Made by a program: the position numbers and the translations under genes. From NCBI RefSeq assembly GCF_002733835.1, contig NZ_NVWY01000014.1, positions 1 through 64,000 on the forward strand: a DNA stretch of 64,000 nucleotides, in the 5' to 3' direction. Every line of letters begins with the position of its first letter. The first letter of the stretch is position 1. Below are positions 1 through 9,039 of this stretch, piece after piece. Under the pieces are notes generated by a model. That model was given only the letters and a program-made list of their open reading frames with translations. It ran no database searches and was not told the origin of the DNA. Source of the DNA: Alcanivorax sp. (lineage in GTDB: Bacteria > Pseudomonadota > Gammaproteobacteria > Pseudomonadales > Alcanivoracaceae).

Positions 1-1
1 G

Positions 2-613
2 GACGCGCTCTATTGTGACCCCCTAGACAGCACCAGACGCCGCGCTTGCCGCACCGTTGCTGAACTGAAGAGCAGTCGGGTCGCCCAAACCATCCAGCAG
101 GATGCGGAACATGCAGGTTTCGCGGTCGCTCAACAGGCGGTGGAAGTGACGCTGTACCCACCGGTGCTGATCACAACCAACACCGACGTCTACGCACAGA
201 TTGCCGGCCTGGTCAGCCCGAACGTGCCCACCGAGCCGTTGGTCATGCGTGCCCGTTATGCCGACGATGGCAGCGGCAATCGCACCCAGCCGCTAACCGG
301 CTGGATCCGCTATGACGCCGCTGAAGACCAGCTGATGTTCGATACCACGCTGGACCTGTTGCTCGACGCCCCGGAAATGGAAGCGCCGTTGGGGCTGCCG
401 TTCAACCTGCACAGCTACCCGCTGGATGATCTCCAGTTGTCCGGTCCGGTGGATTTCCTCCCCGATGGCCGTCTGGTCATTGGCTTGCTGAGCCTGGCTG
501 CGCAGAATATCGACGTGCGTATTGGTGGGGCTCTGGCCACCATCGACCTGCAGATCCCGGCGGGTGGGGTGAACCTTACCTTCCAGAGCGGGTCCATCAA
601 GAAACCGCAGTAA
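2..613 (+). CDS. Hypothetical protein, 5'-truncated by the window edge
   Basis: The frame is open from base 2 and ends with TAA at 611-613, so the true start lies before the window. A GTG at 140 could be read as a start, but the open frame upstream continues without a stop and has no ribosome binding site there. About 203 residues are visible. The protein is rich in Asp, Leu and Pro with a regular alternation of hydrophobic residues, which suggests a beta-rich secreted or envelope protein. I do not recognise the family. A strong terminator follows 28 bases after the stop, so this is the last gene of its transcript. Confidence 0.6.
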   Translation, partial: DALYCDPLDSTRRRACRTVAELKSSRVAQTIQQDAEHAGFAVAQQAVEVTLYPPVLITTNTDVYAQIAGLVSPNVPTEPLVMRARYADDGSGNRTQPLTGWIRYDAAEDQLMFDTTLDLLLDAPEMEAPLGLPFNLHSYPLDDLQLSGPVDFLPDGRLVIGLLSLAAQNIDVRIGGALATIDLQIPAGGVNLTFQSGSIKKPQ

Positions 614-640
614 CGCCACCGTCCCTGACGGTGATAGTCA

Positions 641-665
641 AGCCGGCCTGCGGGCCGGCTTTTTT
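641..665 (+). terminator. Rho-independent terminator
   Basis: A hairpin with arms AGCCGGCC and GGCCGGCT around a short loop is followed by five T. It separates the upstream unknown gene from gcvT. Confidence 0.8.
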
Positions 666-749
666 GTGGATACGGATTCCCGGCCCAGCCTATGCCGCCC
701 GGCCCCGTGTCGATATAATTCCCCACTCACTCGTTCCATGGTGCTTTTT

Positions 750-1835
750 ATGGCTCACCGCACAGCTTTATACGACGCCCATCTCGCCGCCGGCGGCAAG
801 ATGGTGGACTTCGGCGGCTGGGATATGCCGATCAACTATGGGTCCCAGATCGAGGAACATCACGCCGTGCGTCAAAATGCTGGCGTATTCGATGTCTCCC
901 ACATGACCGTGGTGGATATCGCCGGTGCCGGTGCCGGTGCCCGTGATTACCTGCGCCAGTTGCTGGCCAACGATGTGGACCGCATTGATTCGGGCCGTGC
1001 CCTGTACACCGGCATGCTTAACGACAATGGCGGCGTGATCGACGACCTTATCGTCTATAAACAGGACAATGGCTACCGACTGGTGGTAAATTGCGCGACC
1101 CGCGAGACCGACCTGGACTGGATGGAAAAGCAGGCCGGCGGTTTTGCCGTGGATATTCATGAGCGCCCGGAACTGGCCATGCTGGCGATTCAGGGGCCGA
1201 AGGCCCGCGAGATCCTTGCCGGCCTGCTCAGCGGCGCCCGTGCCGAGGCAGTCAGCAGCTTGAAAATTTTTGCCTTCGCGCAGGACGGTGACTGGATGAT
1301 CGCCCGCACCGGCTACACCGGCGAAGACGGCGTGGAAATCATGCTGCCCAACGCGGATGCCGTGACCCTGTGGGGCCAGTTGCTGGCCGCCGGCGTTGCC
1401 CCCATCGGCCTGGGCGCCCGTGACACTCTGCGCCTGGAAGCCGGGTTGAACCTGTACGGCAACGATATGGATAACACCATTACGCCGTGGGAAGCCAACA
1501 TGGGCTGGACGGTGATGCTCAACGACCGCGAATTCATCGGTCGCCAGCCACTGCTCAACCAGCAGGAAAACGGCCACGCCGAGCAGGTGGGCCTGATCCT
1601 GGAAGGCAAGGGCGTGTTGCGCGCCCACCAGAAAGTACTGATGCCCAATGGCGAAGAAGGGGAAATCACCAGCGGTACCTTCTCGCCCACACTGGGCAAA
1701 TCCATCGCCCTGGCGCGGTTGCCGGCAGGGGCGACCGGCAAGGTGGATGTGGAGATCCGCAACAAGCGCCAGGTCGCCCAGGTGGTCAAGCCGCCGTTCG
1801 TGCGTAATGGCGAGGTCGTGTACAAAGAGCTGTAA
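750..1835 (+). CDS. gcvT: Glycine cleavage system T protein (aminomethyltransferase)
   Basis: This is the tetrahydrofolate-dependent aminomethyltransferase that takes the aminomethyl group from lipoylated GcvH and releases ammonia and methylene-THF. The N-terminus [20 protein letters not shown] matches the family start, so I chose ATG 750 (361 aa, normal length) over an in-frame ATG at 666 or 738. Family motifs seen include [10 protein letters not shown] near the start, [13 protein letters not shown] in the middle and [14 protein letters not shown], where folate-binding residues lie. gcvH, gcvPA and gcvPB follow on the same strand. The 172-base gap to gcvH contains a REP-like inverted repeat. 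Confidence 0.97.
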   Translation: MAHRTALYDAHLAAGGKMVDFGGWDMPINYGSQIEEHHAVRQNAGVFDVSHMTVVDIAGAGAGARDYLRQLLANDVDRIDSGRALYTGMLNDNGGVIDDLIVYKQDNGYRLVVNCATRETDLDWMEKQAGGFAVDIHERPELAMLAIQGPKAREILAGLLSGARAEAVSSLKIFAFAQDGDWMIARTGYTGEDGVEIMLPNADAVTLWGQLLAAGVAPIGLGARDTLRLEAGLNLYGNDMDNTITPWEANMGWTVMLNDREFIGRQPLLNQQENGHAEQVGLILEGKGVLRAHQKVLMPNGEEGEITSGTFSPTLGKSIALARLPAGATGKVDVEIRNKRQVAQVVKPPFVRNGEVVYKEL

Positions 1836-1865
1836 GTTCCACAACGGTAATCGAAACCTGCTGTA

Positions 1866-1930
1866 GGAGCTTGCTTGTAAGCGAACCTGCTCGCGGTACC
1901 CTCGGGGGAATTCGCTTGCAAGCAAGCTCC
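1866..1930. repeat. REP-like inverted repeat (TGTAGGAGC family)
   Basis: Two 20-base arms at 1866-1885 and 1911-1930 are inverted copies with one mismatch. The arm begins GGAGCTTGCTTG. Related TGTAGGAGC-type sequences occur at 5562 and 60424-60590, so this is a dispersed intergenic element. It could form a long hairpin in the gcvT-gcvH message. Confidence 0.7.
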
Positions 1931-2007
1931 TGCGAAAACACATTTACTATTTCAGCGTGCATGCGTGAAGCGTGTCGCGTGCAAGCGACTCTTAACAGGA
2001 GAAAACA

Positions 2008-2394
2008 ATGAGCGAGATTCCAGCCGAGCTGCGTTATGCCGCCAGCCACGAATGGGCCAAGGTAGAAGACGGTGTTGCCACCGTTGGTATCAGTGACCAC
2101 GCTCAGGATGCCATGGGCGATCTGGTCTATGTGGAACTGCCGGAAGTGGGCCAGGTGGTAGCCGCCGGTGATGAAACCGGTGTGGTGGAATCCGTGAAAG
2201 CGGCCTCCGACATTTACAGCCCGGTGTCCGGTGAAATCGTTGAGATCAACGAAGCACTGGAAGATGAGCCGGAACTGGTCAACAACGTTCCCTATGAAGG
2301 CGGCTGGTTGTTCAAAGTGCAGCTGACCGACGAAGGCGAGCTGGACAACCTGCTCACCGCCGACCAGTACCAGGCGCAGATCGATAGCGAATAA
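2008..2394 (+). CDS. gcvH: Glycine cleavage system H protein (lipoyl carrier)
   Basis: This is the lipoylated carrier that shuttles the aminomethyl intermediate between the P, T and L proteins. It is 128 aa, the usual length. The lipoyl attachment lysine is K64 in [11 protein letters not shown], and the acidic patch [11 protein letters not shown] precedes it. ATG 2008 has a strong AGGAG at a good distance. Its place between gcvT and gcvPA agrees with a single glycine cleavage operon. Confidence 0.97.
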   Translation: MSEIPAELRYAASHEWAKVEDGVATVGISDHAQDAMGDLVYVELPEVGQVVAAGDETGVVESVKAASDIYSPVSGEIVEINEALEDEPELVNNVPYEGGWLFKVQLTDEGELDNLLTADQYQAQIDSE

Positions 2395-2412
2395 CGGCAT
2401 TACCGTTATTCG

Positions 2413-2487
2413 CAGCTGCGAGCTTCTAGCTACTAGCTGCGAGTAAAAGATTTTTCTCGTAGCTCGAAGCTCGTGGCTCGTAGCTGA
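2413..2487. repeat. Imperfect inverted repeat between gcvH and gcvPA
   Basis: Arms of about 31 bases built from AGCTnCGAG units (2413-2443 and 2457-2487) flank an AT-rich loop. The element is intergenic and resembles other palindromic spacers in the window. Its role is unknown. Confidence 0.5.
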
Positions 2488-2551
2488 TCCTCAACACGTT
2501 TTCAGTGCTGAGGAATGCAAAGCCAACACCCAACCTATCCAGGTAGCCCCC

Positions 2552-3910
2552 ATGCCCTACATCCCCCATACCCCCGATGACGTTCGTGCCATGCTCGTCG
2601 CCATTGGCGCCGACAGCATCGAAGATTTGTTCGATGAGATTCCTGCGCACCTGAAAGCCGCTGGCAAGCTGGATGCCTTGCCTGAAGGCCTGAGCGAAAT
2701 GGAAGTGACCCGCCTGATGAGCAAGCGCGCCGCCCAGGACGCTGGCGCGGTGAGCTTTATCGGGGCCGGTGCCTACCAGCACCACATTCCGGCGGCGGTA
2801 TGGGAAATTGCCACCCGGGGTGAGTTCTACACCGCCTATACGCCGTACCAGGCAGAGGCCAGCCAGGGCACCCTGCAGGTGATCTACGAATTCCAGACCC
2901 TGATGACTCGCCTCACCGGCATGGACGTGAGCAACGCCTCTGTCTACGACGGTGCGTCCGGCCTGGCCGAAGCGGTGCTGATGAGCCTGCGTGCCAATCG
3001 CAAGAGCAAGTCCCGCAAGGTGCTGGTCCCCACCGCCTTGAACCCGCGCTACACCAGCGCCACCCGCGCCATCGTGGAAAACCAGGACGTGGCACTGGAG
3101 ATGGTGGAATTCGATGCCGCCGGCGGCCAGACCCCACTGGAGATGCTCAAGCCCTATGAGGGTGAAGATTTTGCCGCACTGGTGATCAGCCAGCCCAACT
3201 TCTTCGGTTCACTGGAAGAAGTGGATGCGCTCACCGATTGGGCCCATGCCAACAAGATGCTGGTTATCGGTGTGGTGAACCCCACTTCCCTGGCGCTGCT
3301 GACGCCTCCCGGTGAATGGGGCACAGAAGGTGCGGATATCGTTGTGGGTGAAGGGCAGCCGCTGGGTGTGCCGTTGTCCTCCGGTGGCCCGTACTTCGGC
3401 TTCATGTGCTGCAAGCAAAAACACGTTCGGCAAATGCCGGGCCGTATCATCGGCCGCACCGTGGATATGGAAGGCAAGCAGGGTTTCACCCTGACATTGC
3501 AGGCCCGCGAACAACACATCCGCCGCTCCAAGGCCACCAGTAACATCTGTACCAACCAGGGCCTGGCCATGACGGCGGCGACCATTTATACCTCCCTGCT
3601 GGGGCCGGATGGCCTCGGCAATGTGGCGGCCCACTGCCATGCCAACACCCAGGCACTGGCCGACAAGCTCACCGCCATCGACGGTGTAGAGCGTGCCTTC
3701 ACCGCGCCCACCTTCCACGAGGTGGTGCTGACTTTACCCAAGCCGGCGGATCAGGTGCTGGCGGCGCTGGCCGAGAAAGACGTGCTGGGCGGTGTGAGCC
3801 TGGCGAAAGACTACGACATGGCCAGCGCGATTTTGGTGAACGCCACCGAAGTGCACAGCGAAGGTGATCTGGATTTGTTTGCAGCGGCGCTGAAGGAGGT
3901 GCTGGCATGA
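2552..3910 (+). CDS. gcvPA: Glycine dehydrogenase (decarboxylating) subunit 1
   Basis: This is the alpha half of a two-subunit P protein, which decarboxylates glycine and loads the aminomethyl group on GcvH. At 452 aa it fits the split GcvPA family and starts [15 protein letters not shown]. Motifs include [15 protein letters not shown] and [14 protein letters not shown], typical of the P protein N-terminal half. It lacks the PLP lysine, which lies in GcvPB. The stop overlaps the gcvPB start by four bases (ATGA), so the two are translationally coupled. Confidence 0.97.
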   Translation: MPYIPHTPDDVRAMLVAIGADSIEDLFDEIPAHLKAAGKLDALPEGLSEMEVTRLMSKRAAQDAGAVSFIGAGAYQHHIPAAVWEIATRGEFYTAYTPYQAEASQGTLQVIYEFQTLMTRLTGMDVSNASVYDGASGLAEAVLMSLRANRKSKSRKVLVPTALNPRYTSATRAIVENQDVALEMVEFDAAGGQTPLEMLKPYEGEDFAALVISQPNFFGSLEEVDALTDWAHANKMLVIGVVNPTSLALLTPPGEWGTEGADIVVGEGQPLGVPLSSGGPYFGFMCCKQKHVRQMPGRIIGRTVDMEGKQGFTLTLQAREQHIRRSKATSNICTNQGLAMTAATIYTSLLGPDGLGNVAAHCHANTQALADKLTAIDGVERAFTAPTFHEVVLTLPKPADQVLAALAEKDVLGGVSLAKDYDMASAILVNATEVHSEGDLDLFAAALKEVLA

Positions 3911-5373
3911 GCGAGACACAACTGATTTTCCAACTGTCTCACCCGGGCCGTAGCGCCACTTCCCAAGCGCCCAAGGCGCTGGCGGAGGACAAGTTGTCCG
4001 CCATTCCTGCGCACCTGCGCCGCAAGGAAAAACCGGGGCTGCCGGAAGTGTCCGAGATGCAGGTGGTGCGCCACTACACCAACCTTTCAGCCAAGAACTT
4101 CGCCATCGACAAACAGTTCTATCCGCTGGGCTCGTGCACCATGAAGTACAATCCCCGTGGAGCCAACCGTGCCGCCATGCTGCCGGGCTTTTTGAACCGC
4201 CACCCGCTGGCGCCGGAAAGCCACAGCCAGGGTTTCCTCAGCTGCATGTTCGAACTGCAGAACTTCCTGAAAGAAGTCACCGGCATGAAGGGCGTATCCC
4301 TCGCCCCCATGGCCGGGGCCCAGGGTGAGTTTGCCGGCGTGGCCATGATCCGTGCCTACCACGATGCACGCGGCGACGATCAGCGTACTGAAATCCTGAT
4401 CCCCAACGCCGCCCACGGCACTAACCCGGCCACCGCCGTCATGTGTGGCTACAAGGTCCGTGAAGTGCCGGTCGGCCCGGATGGCGACGTGGACCTGGAA
4501 GCGCTCAAGGCTGCCTGCGGCCCACAGACCGCCGGCCTGATGATGACCAACCCGTCTACTTGTGGCGTGTTCGAACGGCAGATTGAAGACATCGCCAAAG
4601 CCGTCCACGAAGCCGGTGGACTGCTTTATTACGATGGCGCCAACCTGAATGCCATCCTCGGCAAGGTGCGTCCCGGTGACATGGGTTTCGACGTGATCCA
4701 CATGAACCTGCACAAGACCTTCGCCACCCCCCATGGCGGCGGTGGTCCCGGTGCTGGCCCGGTGGGTGTCTCCGAGCGTCTGTTGCCTTACCTGCCCACC
4801 CCCATGGCCGGCCAGCGTGATGATGGCAGCTATCACTGGATCGACACCGACACTCTGGACACCAGCATCGGTCACCTCAGTGCCTTTATGGGTAACGCCG
4901 GGGTGCTGCTGCGTGCCTACTTCTACGCTCGTTCACTGGGCCGCGAAGGCATGATCCGCGTGGGCGAATTCTCCACCCTGGCCGCCAACTATCTGCTCAA
5001 GCGACTGGAAGCGGTGGGCTGCACCGCCGCCTACCCGGATCGTCGCGCCAGCCACGAGTTCATCCTCACTTTCGCAAAAGAAGCGAAAGAGTTGGGCGTC
5101 ACCGCCATGGATATCGCCAAGCGCCTGCTGGACTACAACCAGCACGCACCCACCACCTACTTCCCGCTGCTGGTGCCGGAGTGTTTCCTTATCGAACCCA
5201 CCGAAACCGAAAGCAAGGAAGCGCTGGACGAATTCGTGGAGGCCATGGCCGCCATCCTGGAAGAAGCGCGCAACGAACCGGATAGGGTGAAAGAAGCCCC
5301 CTTCACCCAGCCGGTACGTCGCCTGGATGACGTGAAAGCAGCCAGGGAACTGGACCTGACCTGGAGCGAATAA
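3907..5373 (+). CDS. gcvPB: Glycine dehydrogenase (decarboxylating) subunit 2
   Basis: This is the PLP-binding half of the split P protein, 488 aa. The PLP lysine is K270 in [15 protein letters not shown], and the glycine-rich stretch after it is conserved. [11 protein letters not shown] and the family motif GTNPATA are present. With gcvT, gcvH and gcvPA the window has all dedicated glycine cleavage proteins; the L protein is shared with other complexes and is normally encoded elsewhere. A terminator follows 39 bases downstream. Confidence 0.97.
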   Translation: MSETQLIFQLSHPGRSATSQAPKALAEDKLSAIPAHLRRKEKPGLPEVSEMQVVRHYTNLSAKNFAIDKQFYPLGSCTMKYNPRGANRAAMLPGFLNRHPLAPESHSQGFLSCMFELQNFLKEVTGMKGVSLAPMAGAQGEFAGVAMIRAYHDARGDDQRTEILIPNAAHGTNPATAVMCGYKVREVPVGPDGDVDLEALKAACGPQTAGLMMTNPSTCGVFERQIEDIAKAVHEAGGLLYYDGANLNAILGKVRPGDMGFDVIHMNLHKTFATPHGGGGPGAGPVGVSERLLPYLPTPMAGQRDDGSYHWIDTDTLDTSIGHLSAFMGNAGVLLRAYFYARSLGREGMIRVGEFSTLAANYLLKRLEAVGCTAAYPDRRASHEFILTFAKEAKELGVTAMDIAKRLLDYNQHAPTTYFPLLVPECFLIEPTETESKEALDEFVEAMAAILEEARNEPDRVKEAPFTQPVRRLDDVKAARELDLTWSE

Positions 5374-5411
5374 GAGACGCAGCACGCAACACGCAACATG
5401 TCTGAAGCGAT

Positions 5412-5438
5412 TAAAACCCGGCGAAAGCCGGGTTTTTT
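5412..5438 (+). terminator. Rho-independent terminator of the gcv operon
   Basis: AAAACCCGGC and GCCGGGTTTT pair around a GAAA tetraloop and run into six T. It ends gcv transcription. Confidence 0.9.
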
Positions 5439-5561
5439 ATGCCGCTTCGCGGCTGCAACACGCTTCACGCAACATGCAGCACGCAAAAATCAAAAGCGGA
5501 TTTACCACAGAGGGCTCAGAGTTCACGGAGGGTGGATTTCGGAGTATTGCTGTTCTCGCTG

Positions 5562-5587
5562 TAGGAGCCCCACTGGAGGGGCGAACA
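5562..5587. repeat. TGTAGGAGC-type hairpin repeat
   Basis: The sequence begins TGTAGGAGCCCC, and GCCCC pairs with GGGGC. It belongs to the same dispersed group as 1866-1930. The surrounding 5455-5550 also carries strings built on CACGCA and a TTACCACAGAGGG motif, with no gene. Confidence 0.5.
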
Positions 5588-5637
5588 AAACCCAGGATCA
5601 AAGACCCTTCGTTCGGCAAGCTGAATCTCCCACCCGC

Positions 5638-6624
5638 CTACCCCCGATCCAGCGGACTGATTACCCCTAGTCCTCCCCGATTCATCACATGCAGATAGCG
5701 CTCGGTGGTCGACACATCGCTGTGGCCCAGTAGCTCTTGGACGGTGCGTATGTCGTAACCCTTTTCCAGCAAGTGAGTGGCGAACGAATGTCGGAAGGTG
5801 TGGGGGCCACAGAGTTTGGTGATCCCCGCTTCTGCAGCTGCCTGCTTTACATGCTTGCGAACATTGTCCTGATGATAGTGATGGCGGCGGATAATGCCGG
5901 TTTGAGGATCTCTGGCGGGCTCTTTGGAGGGAAAGATAAATTGCCAGATTCGTTGCGAGCCTGCCCCTGAATATTTTCGGCTCAATGCATGCGGCATCCA
6001 GGCAGGGCCAACGCCATTTTTTCGGTCCATCTCATAAAGGTTGGATGCAATCGCAATTTGCTGGCGCAGACGCTCCTCACAAGACTTGGGAAGCAGTGTT
6101 CTCCTGTCCTTGTCGCCTTTACCTTGATGCACAGTAATGATCATCCGATCAAAATCGAGATCCTTGATACGAATGCGAAGTGCTTCTGACACCCTTAGCC
6201 CTGCGCCATAAAGCAGTTCACAGATAAGTTGAGACGGTTCAGAGAGCAAGGCAATCACCGCCTGGGCTTCCTGCTCAGAAAAAACGGCAGGGATGCGGGG
6301 TTTACGCTTGGATTGGCGAAAATTCAATTCACCATAATCCTGCTGCAAAAATCGACGATAGAAACAATTCAAAGCATTCAGAACAATTTTCTGAGTTGAG
6401 GGGCTGCAATGCCGCTGGACAGACATATAGGACAGGAATGCCTGTATTTCCTTGGCCCCCATGGTAGAAGGATGGCGCAGTTGGTTATAGCGGATGTATC
6501 GAACCACCCAGAGTACATAGGTCTGTTCTGTACGATAGCTGTACTGGTTTTGCCTGAGCCAAAACCGGAACTGGTCCATCAGCTTTACTGGCTTTGCAGG
6601 AAGAGAGCGAGGGATGTCATCCAT
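5638..6624 (-). CDS. intI: Integron integrase (tyrosine recombinase)
   Basis: This 328 aa site-specific recombinase captures and excises cassettes at attI and attC. Catalytic residues are R144 (GAGLRVSEAL), K169, H275, R278 (GPHTFRHSFA), H301 (LLGHSD) and Y310 (TTERYLH). The extra helix region that marks integron integrases is present around residues 205-250 (NGVGPAWMPHAL, then QTGIIRRHHYH), which separates it from XerC/XerD. An AAGGAG lies 7 bases before ATG 6624. A LexA box at 6635-6654 implies SOS control. It reads away from the array, as usual. The protein looks complete and likely active. Confidence 0.96.
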   Translation of the reverse strand: MDDIPRSLPAKPVKLMDQFRFWLRQNQYSYRTEQTYVLWVVRYIRYNQLRHPSTMGAKEIQAFLSYMSVQRHCSPSTQKIVLNALNCFYRRFLQQDYGELNFRQSKRKPRIPAVFSEQEAQAVIALLSEPSQLICELLYGAGLRVSEALRIRIKDLDFDRMIITVHQGKGDKDRRTLLPKSCEERLRQQIAIASNLYEMDRKNGVGPAWMPHALSRKYSGAGSQRIWQFIFPSKEPARDPQTGIIRRHHYHQDNVRKHVKQAAAEAGITKLCGPHTFRHSFATHLLEKGYDIRTVQELLGHSDVSTTERYLHVMNRGGLGVISPLDRG

Positions 6625-6634
6625 GACAACTCCT

Positions 6635-6654
6635 TACTGTTCAAAATGACAGTA
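6635..6654 (-). promoter_or_regulatory. LexA (SOS) box in front of intI
   Basis: The sequence is TACTGT-N8-ACAGTA, an exact match to the CTGT-N8-ACAG LexA core with extended symmetry. It lies 10 bases upstream of the intI start codon and touches the ribosome binding region, with TATACT-type -10 sequences just upstream on the minus strand (about 6652-6662). LexA control of intI is established in other integrons; binding here is inferred. Confidence 0.85.
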
Positions 6655-6711
6655 TAGTATAGTGCAGTTGCCCTGCCCCTTTTTCAACGGAAGCAGTGTT
6701 TATTCCGAAAT

Positions 6712-6729
6712 CATGATGCTTGCATCATG
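6712..6729. repeat. Short perfect inverted repeat in the intI-attI spacer
   Basis: CATGATG and CATCATG pair around CTTG. It lies upstream of intI and could be a regulator site or part of a Pc/Pint control region. No clear outward cassette promoter could be assigned with confidence. Confidence 0.4.
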
Positions 6730-6786
6730 GCTATCTTATTGATGAATATGGGAAAAATAAAAAAAGGGTTTGACGGTCGGGGTACA

Positions 6787-6814
6787 GAGTTATGAGGAAC
6801 GTTCCGCATAACTC
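6787..6814. promoter_or_regulatory. 28-bp palindrome with GTTATG motifs upstream of attI
   Basis: Two 14-base arms GAGTTATGAGGAAC and GTTCCGCATAACTC meet at AACGTT with one mismatch. The half-site recurs at 6892-6922 as GAGTTATGAGGAG and GAGTTATGCGGAACGTTC. Repeats of this kind could be accessory integrase binding sites of attI or an operator. Confidence 0.5.
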
Positions 6815-6889
6815 CGTGTAAGAGATTGGCTATAGCATCTTAACCTGTTGTTATGGCAGGATTTTCCTCGGGACGACGCTCCTTGGTTT

Positions 6890-6944
6890 CAGAGTTATGA
6901 GGAGCCGAGTTATGCGGAACGTTCTAACTAATACGCTGTTAGCC
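6890..6944 (+). other. attI: attI recombination site
   Basis: It lies between intI and the first cassette. The core is an inverted pair CTAAC (6924-6928) and GTTAG (6938-6942) around TAATACGCT, with two direct GAGTTATG repeats upstream. Crossover is expected at G6938/T6939, giving the first cassette a TTAGCC start like the TTAGCC that ends its own attC. The exact left limit is inferred. The 341-base gap 6625-6965 holds only these sites and regulatory DNA. Confidence 0.65.
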
Positions 6945-6965
6945 AGTTAAAACTGGAGAGTCTAC

Positions 6966-7250
6966 TTGGAGAATCAGAGACAATCTCACTTAGAGTCCAT
7001 CAAAGAAGAGAGTGCCGAAGAAGGGCGTCAACTTCTGCGTATGCTGAAGTTGACGCCGTTGATTGTCTTCTACGGCATGTATGTCTCTGGTATTTATAAA
7101 TCAGAAGGACTTTTGTCTGCTTCAGTTGCTTGGTTGTGGATTATTTTTTTGGTTGTCGGTTGGCCGAAGGGCTTCATAAAGCAAACGGGGTTGGTTGTGG
7201 TGTTTGGAGTTGTTCTTCCGTTTATTGTGCTGCCGTATTTTGGTCATTGA
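6966..7250 (+). CDS. Cassette 1: small membrane protein
   Basis: This 94 aa protein starts at TTG 6966, eight bases after GGAGAG. A hydrophilic, acidic N-terminus of about 27 residues is followed by three hydrophobic segments (LTPLIVFYGMYVSGIY, VAWLWIIFLVVGW and a C-terminal LVVVFGVVLPFIVLP). I do not recognise the family. As the first cassette it is the one most exposed to any promoter in attI or intI. Confidence 0.6.
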   Translation: MENQRQSHLESIKEESAEEGRQLLRMLKLTPLIVFYGMYVSGIYKSEGLLSASVAWLWIIFLVVGWPKGFIKQTGLVVVFGVVLPFIVLPYFGH

Positions 7251-7273
7251 TAGAGGCGCGAGCCATGTACACT

Positions 7274-7321
7274 GCTAACAATGCCATGCATGCGACAAGC
7301 GCATGATGGCCGGCGTTAGCC
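7274..7321 (+). other. attC: attC site of cassette 1
   Basis: Left box GCTAAC and right box GTTAGCC bracket a short hairpin (GCCATGCATGCG / GCGCATGATGGC, loop ACAA). It belongs to the 48-base attC subfamily shared with the sites at 11934, 14122 and 19421. Confidence 0.85.
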
Positions 7322-7339
7322 TCACAAGGAAATCAGAGC

Positions 7340-7795
7340 ATGGTTTATTCAAATGCATCTATTTATAAGGAAATATCAGAAGAGGCATATTTGAAAATGT
7401 GCTCTCTTTTGGATGAGGGAAGAACTCCGAAAAATGATGGGTCTGATGGCTACATTATTAAGTATGATCCGACCCATAATTCATTTAAACAGTCGATGAT
7501 TGTGGTGGTATTTACGGGTATGTGGCTAGAGGCAATCCTACATCAGCAAATAGTCGCCAAGCACGGCGAAGATGAATTCAAAAAGTATGATTTCAAGTCA
7601 TATCGAGAAAAGTTAATTTTACTGGGTGTTTCATCTCCTGAGATATTGGATAAAACAGATTCATTCAAAGCGACACGTAAAGAGCTAGTGCATGAAAAAG
7701 CCTTTTTCGATAGTGGCGAAATTAAGGTGGCTCAACAAGAAGCTGAGTTGGCTAACCAAGTAATGTCGAGTGTGTCTCATGCACTGGGCATCTGA
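7340..7795 (+). CDS. Cassette 2: HEPN-like protein with RX4H motif
   Basis: This 151 aa protein is preceded by AAGGA. Residues 113-118 read RKELVH, an R-X4-H motif like the catalytic motif of HEPN ribonucleases, in a predicted helix near the C-terminus. The rest looks helical (KQSMIVVVFTGMWLEAILHQQI). HEPN domains are common in toxin-antitoxin and anti-phage systems, but many are non-catalytic, so a nuclease role is only inferred. No separate antitoxin ORF is visible in this cassette. Confidence 0.55.
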   Translation: MVYSNASIYKEISEEAYLKMCSLLDEGRTPKNDGSDGYIIKYDPTHNSFKQSMIVVVFTGMWLEAILHQQIVAKHGEDEFKKYDFKSYREKLILLGVSSPEILDKTDSFKATRKELVHEKAFFDSGEIKVAQQEAELANQVMSSVSHALGI

Positions 7796-7909
7796 GGCTA
7801 ACAAGTTTGTCAACAGGACATTTTTTGCTGCGCTCCGTTTTGCGGTGGCTTCGCCACTTTACCGCAAAACTCCACTACACAAAAAATGCCTGTTACAAAG
7901 GCGTTAAAT
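7796..7909 (+). other. attC: attC site of cassette 2
   Basis: A long attC of about 114 bases with left box GGCTAAC and right box GTTAAAT. Inner arms AACAGGCATTTTTT-like and TTTTGCGGT / ACCGCAAAA form an extended hairpin. Confidence 0.85.
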
Positions 7910-8240
7910 GGCTCTGCCTTTTTCTATTTATCGAAGCGCAGAGCCAGTTCATAAATCGGTGCCGGTAGTTGGCGCCGCAGCATCAGGCTCCGTGCCGGGC
8001 CACATATCCGGCAGCTTCGTTCCTGGTGCCATCGTTGGATAAAGTGTTTGTGGCTGCGCTTTCCCGTTCGTTGTGGGTTGCCACAATCCAGTTTGGGGGT
8101 AGCTGCAAATTCTGCGTTCTTGCGGGTGCCATAAATTCAGTCTGGTTCGCAGGCTCACACCGTGCCAGTAGTGGCGTTGGCGTGTCGCCACTTAACCAGG
8201 CAAGGCAGCGGACGCAAAATACGCGCCGCTGCTCGCAGCG
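7904..8240 (+). mobile_element. Cassette 3: ORF-less repeated cassette, copy 1
   Basis: A 337-base cassette without a credible gene, one of six related copies (also at 8697, 9034, 9910, 10246 and 12264). From its start it carries a hairpin GGCTCTGC / GCAGAGCC (7910-7945), a second hairpin TGCCGG / CCGGCA (7993-8013), and a third TTGTGG-GTTG-CCACAA. The open frames on both strands are broken by a frameshift or stops in other copies and have no ribosome binding site, so I treat it as non-coding. It may encode a structured RNA or serve as a recombination or promoter unit. Confidence 0.8.
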
Positions 8241-8246
8241 TTAGGT
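8190..8246 (+). other. attC: attC site of cassette 3
   Basis: Left box ACTTAAC and right box GTTAGGT with arms GCAGCGGACGC / GCGCCGCTGC. Nearly identical in all six ORF-less cassettes. Confidence 0.85.
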
Positions 8247-8257
8247 CTGGTGGTTGA

Positions 8258-8615
8258 ATGAATCGAATACCGGATGATTTTGATCTAAGTGCAGTTGAAG
8301 GGGAGGAATTGTCCCAGATTTGCATCGATCAGTATCAAGTACAGCTTAACTTCGATGGGGCATCTATCGTAGGTGGTGGCGAGTTACTGCTAGAGAAGAA
8401 TGGGGGGGGCGAAGCAACTTTTCTCCGGTTCATGGATAACCACCTGTGGGTTAGAGGATTTGATTGGAAGTAAGGTCGTTGGGTGGGGGAAAAGGGATGA
8501 TTTCCATTTCTTTCTATCGTTTTCTTGCGATACGGTCTTAGTGTTTGTGACCCAAGAGGGCCCATATGAGGATTTCACTGTTCAAGTTTGTGAAGGTGAA
8601 TTCTATGTTCTTTAA
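8258..8615 (+). pseudogene. Cassette 4: DUF6188-like protein split by a frameshift in a G8 run
   Basis: The frame from ATG 8258 stops at 8473 (71 aa). A second frame continues to TAA 8615 with ISSF-like beta-strand content (LEDLIGSKVVGWGKR, VFVTQEGPYEDFTVQV). The two join at eight G at 8402-8409; with seven G the gene reads through as one protein of about 118 aa ending ...CEGEFYVL. The C-terminal part resembles small DUF6188-type proteins. The break may be a real mutation, phase-variable slippage or a homopolymer sequencing error. Confidence 0.6.
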
Positions 8616-8624
8616 GCATGGAAG

Positions 8625-8702
8625 ACCTAACAAGCGGCGCCAGGCAGACCAAATTTCCGTTCGTTCCTCACTACAATTTGCCTGCTGCGCCGGGCGTTAA
8701 AT
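8625..8702 (+). other. attC: attC site of cassette 4
   Basis: Left box ACCTAAC, right box GTTAAAT, arms AAGCGGCGCCAGGCAG / CTGCTGCGCCGGGC. Confidence 0.85.
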
Positions 8703-9033
8703 GGCTCTGCCTTTTCTATTCACCGAAGGGCAGAGCCAGTTCATAAATCGGTGCCGGTAGTTGGCGATCCAGCATCAGGCTCCGTGCCGGGCCACATATC
8801 CGGCAGCTTCGTTCCTGGTGCCATTGTTGGGTAAGGTGGTCGTGGCAAGGCTTTCCCGTTCGTTGCGGGCAGCCACAATCCAGTTTGGCGGTAGCTGCAA
8901 AGCTCTGCGTTCTTGCGGGTGCCATAAATTCAGTCTGGTTCGCAGGCTCACACCGTGCCACTAGTTGTGCTGGTGTGTCGCCACTTAACCAGGCAAGGCA
9001 GCGGACGCAAAATACGCGCCGCTGCTCGCAGCG
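8697..9033 (+). mobile_element. Cassette 5: ORF-less repeated cassette, copy 2
   Basis: A second copy of the 337-base cassette. The first hairpin is perfect (GGCTCTGCC / GGCAGAGCC). An altered stretch near 8898 (GCAAAGCTCTGCG) shifts the plus-strand frame seen in copy 1, which argues against a conserved protein. Confidence 0.8.
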
Positions 9034-9039
9034 TTAAAT
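8983..9039 (+). other. attC: attC site of cassette 5
   Basis: Left box ACTTAAC, right box GTTAAAT; same sequence type as the site at 8190. Confidence 0.85.

Noticed and set aside
666-749. An upstream start for gcvT at 666
   Set aside because: It would begin directly after the upstream terminator, and the added 28 residues do not match the family.
768-1943. A 391-codon frame antisense to gcvT
   Set aside because: Shadow of a well-supported gene with no motif of its own.
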